A stretch of 39,607 nt of DNA from Candidatus Levyibacteriota bacterium (GTDB lineage Bacteria; Patescibacteria; Microgenomatia; Levybacterales; UBA12049), in contig PPGL01000014.1 in the NCBI GenBank assembly GCA_003173915.1, positions 1 to 39,607 of the forward strand, read 5' to 3'. The notes under the pieces were generated by a model, which saw only the letters and a program-made list of their open reading frames with translations, did not search any database and was not told the DNA's origin. Below are positions 32,540 to 39,607 of the stretch, in pieces (position 1 is the stretch's first letter; each line of letters starts with the position of its first letter). A program made the position numbers and the translations under genes.

Positions 32540-33551
32540 ACGAGTTGGCATTATTACAATAATAGCTATTTTGATTTTTGCATATGGCGCTGCAACGCTT
32601 TTCCTTTTTAATCCAAAAGAAGCTATCCAAACGCAACCAGCATCAGCAAAGGAAATTTCTCCAGAAATTACAGCAGATGGAACCATTACCTCTTCAAATA
32701 TTGCAACACTTCATTTCCAAACACCAGGAAAAGTAACTGGACTGTATGCAAAAGAAGGAGACAAGGTATATGCGGGCCAATCCATCGCACAACTTGATAC
32801 CTATATCTTGCAACAACAATTAACTGCAGCGTTAAATAGCTATAGATCAACTAGAGATTCTTTCGATCAATTGCATGTAAACAATCAAGACAATGCAGTA
32901 AATGATACTCTGAAGAGAATTTTTGATGAAAATCAAGCAACACTCGACAACACAACAACCAGTGTTGCAGTAGCAAATTATGCATTACAACTTGCAACAC
33001 TGACAACACCAATTTCTGGAATCGTAACTCATGAAGATATTACTACGGCAAATGTAAATATTGTTCCAACAACAACATTTGTAGTTGCAGACCCACAGGC
33101 ACTTGTATTTCAGGCAAATGTTCCACAATACCAAATTGATTTTGTTCATGTTGGATCAAAAGCTGTTGTACGAATAGACGGAATGCAAAACCAAACATTC
33201 CCTGGAACTATCACCAAAATATATCCACAAAAAGAAACACTTGCAAATGGGCAACAGGTATATAAGGTAGATATAACCTCTGACAACCTTTTAGGAAAAG
33301 CAACATTTGACCAAACAGGCACAGCTACAATAACAAGTGATGCAACAAGTGGAGTTTTCCTTATTCCAGCATGGGCAATTGTCAATCATCAGTATGTATG
33401 GATTTCCCAAAATGGCAAACCAGTCTTAACACAAGTTACTGTTGGCAGTTTGCACGGAAATGATTACGAAGTAAAAAGTGGATTACAAGAAAACGATGCG
33501 GTTATTCTAAATCCACAATCTATTGCGTCACAAAAATACATATTACTATGA
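32532..33551 (+). CDS. Membrane-fusion (HlyD/RND-type) efflux subunit 1
   Basis: 339 residues. One N-terminal helix (about 6-26) is followed by a biotinyl/lipoyl-like hairpin domain (GKVTGLYAKEGDKVYAGQSIAQLD, about 67-90, split by the coiled hairpin) and beta-barrel and membrane-proximal domains. The structure is that of periplasmic adaptor proteins. It overlaps marR by 8 bp and is overlapped by a second adaptor gene (ATGA). A direct partner is the DHA2 pump two genes on. In cells without an outer membrane an adaptor would extend the pump through the cell wall rather than reach a TolC channel. Confidence 0.87.
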   Translation: MNKRVGIITIIAILIFAYGAATLFLFNPKEAIQTQPASAKEISPEITADGTITSSNIATLHFQTPGKVTGLYAKEGDKVYAGQSIAQLDTYILQQQLTAALNSYRSTRDSFDQLHVNNQDNAVNDTLKRIFDENQATLDNTTTSVAVANYALQLATLTTPISGIVTHEDITTANVNIVPTTTFVVADPQALVFQANVPQYQIDFVHVGSKAVVRIDGMQNQTFPGTITKIYPQKETLANGQQVYKVDITSDNLLGKATFDQTGTATITSDATSGVFLIPAWAIVNHQYVWISQNGKPVLTQVTVGSLHGNDYEVKSGLQENDAVILNPQSIASQKYILL

Positions 33552-34189
33552 AAAATAGAATAAAAAATCTTGTTAATAATAAAGCATTAATGCGAGCACT
33601 TATTGCACTTTTTTCAGCAATTGTTATTGTTGGAGGAGGCTTATATATTGGAAAAACATTCGGTCGTGTTTTTATAGACGATTCTCTTGTTGAAGCTCCA
33701 ATTGTTACCATTTCACCTGCAGCTCCAGATAAACTTATGGAAATGGATGTCTATGAAGGACAAAAGGTAACTAAAGGAGACGTCTTGGGCATCGCCGGTA
33801 CCAATACATATCGCGCAGATACAGATGGACTTATTATTATGGCAAATCAACAAATTGGTAGTCTTGTGGGCGCACAAAATCCTTTGGCAGAAATGATAAA
33901 TACAGCAGATATGCGTATTGCAGGAACAATCGACGAAAATAAAGGCCTTAACCTTATTCATCCAGGACAAGTTGCATCATTTACTGTTGATGCTTTACCA
34001 GGCAGAACATTCTGGGGATATGTCGATGAAGTTAGTCCGTCTGCCAAACAAACACAACTTTCCTTCTCTATATCAAGTGAACGACCAACTCAACAATTTG
34101 TTGTATACGTAAAATATAATGCAGACAAATATCCAGAAATTAAAAATGGCATGTCTGCAAAAATGACAGTGTATACGAATACAAATTAG
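33548..34189 (+). CDS. Membrane-fusion (EmrA/HlyD-like) efflux subunit 2, short
   Basis: 213 residues. One N-terminal helix (about 15-37), a lipoyl half-motif (MEMDVYEGQKVTKGDVLGIAG), then a barrel domain with the HlyD_3-type pattern (DENKGLNLIHPGQVASFTVD, GYVDEVSP). It lacks the long coiled hairpin of EmrA and is much shorter than usual. It may build a mixed adaptor ring with the preceding protein. It overlaps the upstream stop by 4 bp, and the pump gene follows after 54 bp. Confidence 0.82.
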   Translation: MKNRIKNLVNNKALMRALIALFSAIVIVGGGLYIGKTFGRVFIDDSLVEAPIVTISPAAPDKLMEMDVYEGQKVTKGDVLGIAGTNTYRADTDGLIIMANQQIGSLVGAQNPLAEMINTADMRIAGTIDENKGLNLIHPGQVASFTVDALPGRTFWGYVDEVSPSAKQTQLSFSISSERPTQQFVVYVKYNADKYPEIKNGMSAKMTVYTNTN

Positions 34190-34243
34190 AGTAGAACATT
34201 GAACTGTTTTGTTCTTTTGAAACAGCAGGGAAATAACATATGT

Positions 34244-35773
34244 ATGGCAAAACAAGAAAAAATTTCTCCTCCTCCACAACCTAAAAAAGGTTTTGAAAGA
34301 CATCAGTGGCTTATTTTGGCAACCCTTATGATTGCATCGTTTCTTGGACGCCTTGATGGAACCATTGTTAACTTAGCACTTCCCAAAATTATTCAAGACT
34401 TTGGCATTACCGTATCTCAAGCAAGTTGGATTTCAACAGCATATATTATTGCTAATGCAATTTTTGTCCCTGTCTTTGGCAAATTAGGAGACTTAATTGG
34501 CAGAAAACCACTGTATATTTTTGGGATTGTTGGATTTACAGTTACATCGATGTTTGCCGGACTTTCATTTAATTTACCATCCATGATTGTTTTTCGAATT
34601 CTTCAGGCAATTACTGTTTCTATTGACTATCCGATTGCTCTTTCTATTATCGCGTTTACATTTGAAGATAGAAAACAGCGAGCAGCAGCAATGGGAATGT
34701 GGTCAGCAATTTTTGCGGCAGCAATTGTGTTTGGACCACTTATTGGTGGACCATTAGTAGATAATTTTTCTTGGCGATCTGTTTTTTACATTAATGTACC
34801 TCTTGGTGCTATAGGAACAATTATGGCGATGAGATACATCGTTGAACCGGTTAAGCAAATTAAAGGTTTGAAAAATTTTGATATTTTCGGATCGCTTTAT
34901 TTGGGAATTATGCTTGGAGTTTTGGTTCTTGTACTGGATCAGGGACAAAGTTGGGGTTGGGCAAGTGCAAAAAGCATTATTTCTTATGTTGTAACAATTT
35001 TTTCATTTGTCGCATTTATGATTGTCGAACTCCGCGCGAAAGAACCAGTTGTTGATTTAAAGTTTTTTAGAATTCCAACGTTTACTGCCTCTATTATTAC
35101 CTCATTTTTATCTTTTATGGGAATGATTGGTGGAATTTTTCTTATTCCACTATTTGCGCAAACATATTTGGGATATAGCGTTACCAAAACAGGACTTCTT
35201 TTTATCCCATTAGCGTTTGGTATTATGATTGCAGCACAAATTGGTTCGCGGCTTTCTTTTCAATTTCCAGCAAAATACGTTGTTTCCGGCGGTATGCTTT
35301 GGGCAACTTTTATTTATTTCTCATTTTCAGGAATAGATATTAAATGGGGAGTTTGGGATATTTCTTGGAGACTCTTTTTTATGGCGCTAGGTCTTGGTCT
35401 TGGTTTTGCTCCCCTTACTCAAGCAGCAACGGCAAGTGTTCCACTTGAAGAAGTAGGTATTGCATCATCTGTACTTGCCTTAGCAAGAAATATTGCAGGA
35501 GCTTTTGGGACTGCAATTTTTGCAACTGTACTTTCAGATAGTATTACGTCAAGTCTTGTTGCAATAGAAAAATATTCTACAATAAATACAACTAACCCTG
35601 CTCTTTTACAACAAATTGCCGCACTCATGCCAATTAAAGCAAATATTGTTTCGTATGCTACTGTTTTCAAATCTGCAAGCATTTTTATGTTTATTGGAGC
35701 AATTGCCGCACTATTTGTAAAAGACTTGAGAAAAACAGGCCAACCTGCACACCACGAACCAATGGAGTTATAA
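34244..35773 (+). CDS. DHA2-family (EmrB/QacA-like) multidrug efflux pump
   Basis: 509 residues from the ATG at 34244; a TTG at 34199 is less likely. Fourteen membrane helices are expected. The helix-1 DHA2 motif is LGRLDGTIVNLALP, the MFS loop 2-3 motif A is GKLGDLIGRKPLY, and motif C lies around GPLIGGPLVDNFSWR. It exports drugs by proton antiport and is the likely partner of the two adaptor proteins in an EmrAB-type complex. A GGGA at about 12 nt is a weak SD. The gap 35774-35898 after it is T-rich and shows no gene or clear terminator. Confidence 0.93.
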   Translation: MAKQEKISPPPQPKKGFERHQWLILATLMIASFLGRLDGTIVNLALPKIIQDFGITVSQASWISTAYIIANAIFVPVFGKLGDLIGRKPLYIFGIVGFTVTSMFAGLSFNLPSMIVFRILQAITVSIDYPIALSIIAFTFEDRKQRAAAMGMWSAIFAAAIVFGPLIGGPLVDNFSWRSVFYINVPLGAIGTIMAMRYIVEPVKQIKGLKNFDIFGSLYLGIMLGVLVLVLDQGQSWGWASAKSIISYVVTIFSFVAFMIVELRAKEPVVDLKFFRIPTFTASIITSFLSFMGMIGGIFLIPLFAQTYLGYSVTKTGLLFIPLAFGIMIAAQIGSRLSFQFPAKYVVSGGMLWATFIYFSFSGIDIKWGVWDISWRLFFMALGLGLGFAPLTQAATASVPLEEVGIASSVLALARNIAGAFGTAIFATVLSDSITSSLVAIEKYSTINTTNPALLQQIAALMPIKANIVSYATVFKSASIFMFIGAIAALFVKDLRKTGQPAHHEPMEL

Positions 35774-35898
35774 ATTCCATTTTTATTTGCCATTTTTAAC
35801 TTTCTCTTTATCAGTCTGAAACATAAAGCAATAATATTTTTAAAAACCCTTCATCCTGGTAAGTAAAACGAACACATCCAGAATTTAAAAAAAGATCC

Positions 35899-35928
35899 TG
35901 GACAAGCCAGAATGACAATGAGTACAAT
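35899..35928 (+). promoter_or_regulatory. rnhB promoter
   Basis: TGGACA (35899-35904, 5 of 6), an 18-bp spacer and TACAAT (35923-35928, 5 of 6). Six nt separate the -10 from the ATG at 35935 and no SD is present, so a leaderless transcript is predicted. Confidence 0.6.
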
Positions 35929-35934
35929 ACCTCT

Positions 35935-36567
35935 ATGATAATTCCAGATACTTCTCTCGAACAACAACTTTGGTCTCAAGGATTTATTCATGTCGCAGGA
36001 GTCGATGAAGCTGGTAAAGGTCCGCTTGCTGGGCCAGTAACTGCAGGAGCAGTTGTAATACATAAAACCGAACAAATTGTTGAAGGAGTACGAGACAGTA
36101 AATTAATGACCAAACTGCAACGGGAAAAGGCCTTTGAAGCAATTTGTGAGCATGCTTCTGCATTTGGAATTGGAATTGTTGAACCCGCGGAAATTGATTT
36201 GATAGGAATAGATTTTGCAGTAAAAAAAGCAATGCTGATGGCTTTACAAGAAATTGAACATAAAATTAATGCAAAACTTGATTATGTGATTGTTGATGGA
36301 TCAAAAACAAAAAAATTGGATACATATAATGCTCAGAGAATTTTAAAAGGAGGATTATATCATTACTCTATTTCGGCAGGGTCAATTCTTGCAAAAGTAA
36401 CAAGAGATAGAATTATGAAGAAAATGGACCAACAGTATCCGCAATATAATTTTGCAGAACATGTAGGATATGGAACGAAAAAACACTTGCGAGCAATTCA
36501 AACATATGGCCCTTGCCCTATCCATCGAAAATCTTTTGAGCCAATAAAATCTTTTGTTACAAATTAG
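35935..36567 (+). CDS. rnhB: Ribonuclease HII
   Basis: 210 residues. The catalytic motifs are complete: AGVDEAGKGPLAGPV (Asp24, Glu25), IVDGSK (Asp121) and AKVTRDR (Asp158), then the C-terminal YGTKKH and GPCPIHRKSF signature. It cleaves the RNA strand of RNA/DNA hybrids and single ribonucleotides in DNA. It stands alone with its own promoter and is convergent with the MFS gene, 5 bp apart. Confidence 0.97.
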   Translation: MIIPDTSLEQQLWSQGFIHVAGVDEAGKGPLAGPVTAGAVVIHKTEQIVEGVRDSKLMTKLQREKAFEAICEHASAFGIGIVEPAEIDLIGIDFAVKKAMLMALQEIEHKINAKLDYVIVDGSKTKKLDTYNAQRILKGGLYHYSISAGSILAKVTRDRIMKKMDQQYPQYNFAEHVGYGTKKHLRAIQTYGPCPIHRKSFEPIKSFVTN

Positions 36568-36572
36568 AACTA

Positions 36573-37856
36573 TCAAGCTCTTGGAACTTCTCGTGTTTGA
36601 GTTTGTTCGTTTGCTACTTCTATACCAACTGGAATGTTTTCTTGTATTGTTTTCTTAAGAGTAAACATACCAATTCCTGCAGCAATAAATGCGGCAAAAC
36701 CTCCAACTCCCAGTCCAAATCGAGGACCAAAATTCTCCCCAATCCATCCGATAATGGGTCCTCCAATAGGTGTTGATCCTAAAAAGGCAACTGTCCATAA
36801 AGACATAACTCTTCCGCGCATTTCCGGCAAACTTTCCAGCTGCAGCGTTACATTACCGATAGAGTTAAAATTAATTGATGCACCTCCAACAAACACCATT
36901 GCAACAATTGCAAGTGGAAGAGTTGGAGAAAAAGCAACCAGCATCATAGAAATACCAAAAAATACAGAAGCGAGAATAAGTTTTTGCGGAGAATTGTGTT
37001 TACGATTGGCTGTAAAAAGTCCACCAATTACAGCTCCAATTCCCATAGCTGCGGTAAGAGCAGCATATCCTGCTGCAAGATTATGAAATGTAAACTGAGC
37101 AACAAGAGGCAAAATAACTGGAAATTCATATGTTAGGGTTCCAACTATTGCCATCATAACAAGAGTATTTCGGAGAATTGGATTAGAAGCAACATAGGCA
37201 AATCCTTCTTTTAATTGTCCACTTTTTTGAGTAGCAATTGGTGCCGGGTCTAATTTTTTAGTATTCATAAGAAAAAGAACAACGACAACTGCAAGATAGG
37301 ACACACTATTAAGAAAAAAACATACTGTCAAACCAACTGTTGCTGCCAAAATTCCAGCTAAAGAAGGACCAATAACGCGAGTTAAATTTATTTCCCATGC
37401 ATTGAGACTAACAGCATTTGATAATTGCTCCTTCCCTACCATCTCTGGAACAAATGTTTGACGGGTAGGATTATCAATCATATTTACAAGACCCAAACAA
37501 AATGCCAATACCCCAACCATCCATAATTTTATAAGATGGATTCCGACAAGAATACCAAGAATAAGAGCTAAAATTCCCGAACTTATTTGAGTGAAAAAAA
37601 GAATTTTTCGTTTGGAAAATCTATCTGCTATTACTCCTCCAATTGGACCAAAAAATAAAATAGGCAAAAATTGTAGTGCTGTAATAAACCCAAGCATCGT
37701 TCCAGAATTAGTAAGTTTTAAAACAAGAAGTCCCTGTGCGATGGATTGCATCCACGTGCCAGATAAAGAAATCGCCTGACCAATAAAATACAGTCGATAA
37801 TTTCTAACATCAAGTGATGAAAACGTGTTTTTACCAAACCTTTTAAATCTTTCCAT
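36573..37856 (-). CDS. MFS exporter (EntS/MFS_3-like)
   Basis: Start taken at the ATG 37856 (427 residues); a TTG at 37904 would add 16 residues of no clear pattern. About 12 helices. The N-terminus SLDVRNYRLYFIGQAISLSG and GGVIADRFSKRKIL (motif A) are typical of the MFS_3 group, which contains the enterobactin exporter EntS and many macrolide efflux proteins. The substrate is unknown. It has its own promoter and is convergent with rnhB. Confidence 0.9.
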   Translation of the reverse strand: MERFKRFGKNTFSSLDVRNYRLYFIGQAISLSGTWMQSIAQGLLVLKLTNSGTMLGFITALQFLPILFFGPIGGVIADRFSKRKILFFTQISSGILALILGILVGIHLIKLWMVGVLAFCLGLVNMIDNPTRQTFVPEMVGKEQLSNAVSLNAWEINLTRVIGPSLAGILAATVGLTVCFFLNSVSYLAVVVVLFLMNTKKLDPAPIATQKSGQLKEGFAYVASNPILRNTLVMMAIVGTLTYEFPVILPLVAQFTFHNLAAGYAALTAAMGIGAVIGGLFTANRKHNSPQKLILASVFFGISMMLVAFSPTLPLAIVAMVFVGGASINFNSIGNVTLQLESLPEMRGRVMSLWTVAFLGSTPIGGPIIGWIGENFGPRFGLGVGGFAAFIAAGIGMFTLKKTIQENIPVGIEVANEQTQTREVPRA

Positions 37857-37927
37857 AACGATACTACTTGAGAAGGTATTACGGGTAAAAGAAGTACCCT
37901 GCAAACATGAAAGTAATAACTATTTAT

Positions 37928-37956
37928 ATTGTAAATCAGTAAGATAATAAGATCAA
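37928..37956 (-). promoter_or_regulatory. Promoter of the MFS exporter gene
   Basis: On the minus strand TTGATC (37956-37951), a 17-bp spacer and TACAAT (37933-37928). The transcript would have a leader of about 65 nt to the ATG at 37856. The -35 overlaps an AT-rich palindrome. Confidence 0.5.
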
Positions 37957-38044
37957 GTATTTTAAAAATACTTTACCCTCGATTAAAATTCCCTCCGCGC
38001 TAAAGTATTATACTTTCCAGATGCATGTTTTTATGAAAAACATG
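37955..38044. repeat. Cluster of three short perfect palindromes
   Basis: AAGTATTTT-A-AAAATACTT (37955-37973), AAAGTAT-T-ATACTTT (38002-38016) and CATGTTTTT-ATG-AAAAACATG (38024-38044) lie in the 229-bp gap between the MFS start and the stop of the secreted-protein gene. The first two share the core AAGTAT/ATACTT and could be binding sites for one regulator. The third could act as a weak bidirectional terminator. No gene is seen here. Confidence 0.5.
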
Positions 38045-38085
38045 AGAAAATATGTACTACTTTAACTTCCCACCACTAACAACCG

Positions 38086-38400
38086 TTACCACCAGTTGTT
38101 ACCAAAGGAAACATGATTTAGAGACACCGTTGGACTAATACGAGTGCATATTATTCTGAAGTTTTGATTCCACCATTGATTTTGTCCCCAAAATCCCTGA
38201 TTGAAACCATTAGTAAACCACCAATTATTGTTATCTCCAATATTTCGGCAAACAATTACACTGTTATTAAACCTTTGGTTAGAAAAGTTTCTCCAATTGT
38301 TTCCTTGATTGTTAAAATTTGCAAATGCTGCTGAAGCTCCAAATAGCGAAAATGCTGCAACAGACATTGCTACAGAGAAGAAAGTTTTTTTAATATTCAT
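38086..38400 (-). CDS. Small secreted Asn/Trp-rich protein
   Basis: 104 residues from the ATG at 38400; reading further upstream only translates the SD. A signal peptide (1 to about 27, ending ASAAFA before NFNN) precedes a mature part of about 77 residues made mostly of Asn, Trp, Phe, Gly and Gln (NNNWWF, GFWGQNQWW), with two Cys (VCRNIG and IICTRI) that may form a disulfide. The SD, TGAAAGGAGGTGA at 38417-38405, is as strong as that of the repeat surface protein at 19735, so high expression is likely. I do not recognise a family. An exported envelope or matrix protein is the best guess. Confidence 0.7.
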   Translation of the reverse strand: MNIKKTFFSVAMSVAAFSLFGASAAFANFNNQGNNWRNFSNQRFNNSVIVCRNIGDNNNWWFTNGFNQGFWGQNQWWNQNFRIICTRISPTVSLNHVSFGNNWW

Positions 38401-38404
38401 CAAC

Positions 38405-38417
38405 TCACCTCCTTTCA
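38405..38417 (-). promoter_or_regulatory. Full-length Shine-Dalgarno of the secreted Asn/Trp-rich protein
   Basis: The minus strand reads TGAAAGGAGGTGA. It is identical over 13 bases to the SD before the gene at 19735 and fixes the start at 38400, with 7 nt from GGAGG to the ATG. A -10-like TACTATAAA lies about 15 nt upstream, without a good -35. Confidence 0.8.
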
Positions 38418-38509
38418 ATAAGTCTTTTATAGTAGCTATTTGAGTCAAAATACTGGAAAAAATACAAGGAGAAAGATGTAAGAAAAAATCTTAAAACTAA
38501 CTTTACTCA

Positions 38510-38869
38510 TTATGTAAAGTTATTAACTTTTATTTTACTTTTAGCCATTTCTATTCGTTTGAAATACATCGAAATCTCCCAACGGTCAAATAAGGTGTGA
38601 AATAAACTAGGCTCTGGTAATTTATGTTTCCTCCATCCAGCAATAGATTTTTTGCCAGTTGTAATCATACCCTGTGAATTATCAAGTCTATCTAATGAAT
38701 ACTGTTCTGCTTCACGCTCATGGAACTTTTGAAGTTGAATCTCTATTATTGCAAAAAATACCGCAAGAAAAATTCCCAACAGTAATGAGAAGTAACATTC
38801 TGTGGCAACCGCAAGAATGAGTATTCCGATCACAAGAAAGAATAACTGCTGTACTGCTTCCTTTGGCAA
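38510..38869 (-). CDS. Small membrane protein of unknown function
   Basis: 119 residues if the TTG at 38869 is used; no ATG is available before residue 68, so the start is uncertain. Two adjacent hydrophobic segments (LFFLVIGILILAVA and FSLLLGIFLAVFFAII, about 9-42) are followed by a charged cytoplasmic tail (QKFHEREAEQYSLDRLD, then RWEISMYFKRIEMAKSK). It is alone between two genes of the same strand. I do not recognise a family. The coding call rests on the coherent membrane-plus-tail pattern. Confidence 0.5.
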   Translation of the reverse strand: MPKEAVQQLFFLVIGILILAVATECYFSLLLGIFLAVFFAIIEIQLQKFHEREAEQYSLDRLDNSQGMITTGKKSIAGWRKHKLPEPSLFHTLFDRWEISMYFKRIEMAKSKIKVNNFT

Positions 38870-38986
38870 AGAGTCAACCTACAAACCAGTAATAAGCTTT
38901 GTCTATTAAATCTTACCTGAAGTTTATATAAATGATACTGAAGCAAACCATAATGCGAAAGCATCTACTATTCTTCCGCTATAATT

Positions 38987-39607
38987 TTAGGGTGTAATTT
39001 GTATAACTACTTTTCCTTTTGGATGAACCGTTTCTTGATACGTAAACGCCTCCTGTGCTTTTTCAATAGAAAAAATTTTGTCTATATATACTTTTATTTT
39101 TCCAGCGTCAACAAGTTCTGTTAGTTGACGAAGATGAGAAGCATCTGTTTTTGTCATCTGGGAAACAGTGCTAACTCCATACTTTTGTGCAAGATCCTGA
39201 TTAGGCTGCCCAAGCATTGATACAAGTATGCCGCCCTTTTTAAGGACAAGAAAAGATGCCTCTGTTGTTTTTCCACCTACTGTATCAAAAACAGCATCGT
39301 AGTCTTTGAGAATTTCCTCAAATTTTTGTGTTTTGTAATCAATAACTTCATCTGCTCCAAGTTTTTTTGCAAAATCCATGTCTTCTGTTTTGACTGTTGT
39401 TGCAGTGTATGCACCAAGAGACTTTGCAAGTTGTACTGCAATATGTCCAATTCCTCCTGCACCTCCATGAATAAGAATTTTTTGTCCACTTGAAAGATGC
39501 ATTTCGTCTTCAAGTGCTTGTAAAGCACTTACTCCAACAAGCGGCAGAGCACCTGCTTCTTCAAAATTTATTGTCTTTGGCTTAAGTGCAACACTTGTGA
39601 TATTTGC
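38987..39607 (-). CDS. Zinc-type alcohol dehydrogenase/quinone oxidoreductase (partial, 5' end outside the window)
   Basis: 207 codons are visible. The frame is open from the window edge, and the residues before the internal Met (KPKTINFEEAGALPLVG) are typical family sequence, so that Met at 39502 is not the start. The NADPH-binding Rossmann motif is GGAGGIGHIAVQLAK, then ADEVIDYK, DAVFDTVGG and VLKKGGILVSMLG. The family reduces quinones or activated enones with NADPH in the cytoplasm. About one third of the protein, the N-terminal GroES-like domain, is missing beyond the edge. No zinc ligands are visible in the part present. The gap 38870-38986 is empty. Confidence 0.9.
   Translation of the reverse strand, partial: ANITSVALKPKTINFEEAGALPLVGVSALQALEDEMHLSSGQKILIHGGAGGIGHIAVQLAKSLGAYTATTVKTEDMDFAKKLGADEVIDYKTQKFEEILKDYDAVFDTVGGKTTEASFLVLKKGGILVSMLGQPNQDLAQKYGVSTVSQMTKTDASHLRQLTELVDAGKIKVYIDKIFSIEKAQEAFTYQETVHPKGKVVIQITP

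Noticed and set aside
34199..34243. TTG start for the DHA2 pump
   Set aside because: The added residues (NCFVLLKQQGNNIC) are not typical, and an ATG with a weak SD follows at 34244.
35888..35920. Small repeat element upstream of rnhB (CTGG/CCAG hairpin)
   Set aside because: The stem is 4 bp and the same bases form the -35 region of a good promoter.
1..39607. TGA recoded as Gly, as in some Patescibacteria
   Set aside because: TGA serves as the stop in several ATGA overlaps (for example 1065-1068, 7086-7089, 7997-8000 and 33548-33551), and the conserved proteins end there.

Overview
The window looks like part of the chromosome of a low-GC bacterium of the Candidate Phyla Radiation (Patescibacteria), most likely a Microgenomates-type lineage. 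This is an inference from gene content, not from a marker gene. The pointers are compact, overlapping genes, Asn/Gly/Thr-rich repeat surface proteins, an actinobacterial/archaeal-type inositol-phosphate synthase beside a CarS-like CDP-lipid synthase, several orphan P-loop proteins, and many genes without a Shine-Dalgarno (SD) sequence. TGA works as a stop (ATGA overlaps), so codes that read TGA as Gly are excluded. I saw no tRNA, rRNA, CRISPR array, transposase or prophage gene. No gene-free stretch reaches 300 bases; the longest is about 230 bases (37857-38085).

Layout. 1-4426 (minus): two soluble GAF histidine kinases, each overlapping a P-loop protein of unknown function. 4500-9236: lipid-headgroup region, with inositol-3-phosphate synthase, a divergent LysR regulator, an overlapping minus-strand trio (PHP phosphoesterase, diacylglycerol kinase, CarS-like cytidylyltransferase) and a divergent CDP-alcohol phosphatidyltransferase. 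Together these could convert glucose-6-phosphate and diacylglycerol to phosphatidylinositol (phosphate). 9242-12454 (minus): Lon protease and a HAD phosphatase, behind a promoter with a CIRCE-like inverted repeat. 12592-14998: a PRC/MgtE-N/CBS sensor protein coupled to an NRAMP-related transporter that lacks the usual metal-site motifs, probably for Mg2+. 15127-18959: a fused double GT2 glycosyltransferase and a GT-C-type membrane transferase. 19028-23090: exported proteins, including two signal-peptide-bearing repeat proteins. 23087-27491 (minus): cupin, CAP-domain protein, Nudix hydrolase, Cas4/AddB-like nuclease and an ABC-2 exporter. 27577-31986: mutS-mutL. 32102-35773: marR, two membrane-fusion proteins and a DHA2 pump under a perfect consensus promoter with an overlapping palindrome. 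35935-39607: rnhB, an MFS exporter, a small secreted Asn/Trp-rich protein, a small membrane protein and a partial quinone oxidoreductase.

Two translation-start classes stand out. Several first-in-operon genes have a -10-like hexamer only 6-10 nt before the start codon, which implies leaderless or nearly leaderless mRNAs. Two secreted-protein genes instead carry a full-length SD that can pair with about 12 nt of the usual bacterial 16S rRNA 3' end. The best candidates for undescribed biology are the histidine kinase/P-loop doublets, the inositol-lipid region and the paired repeat surface proteins.
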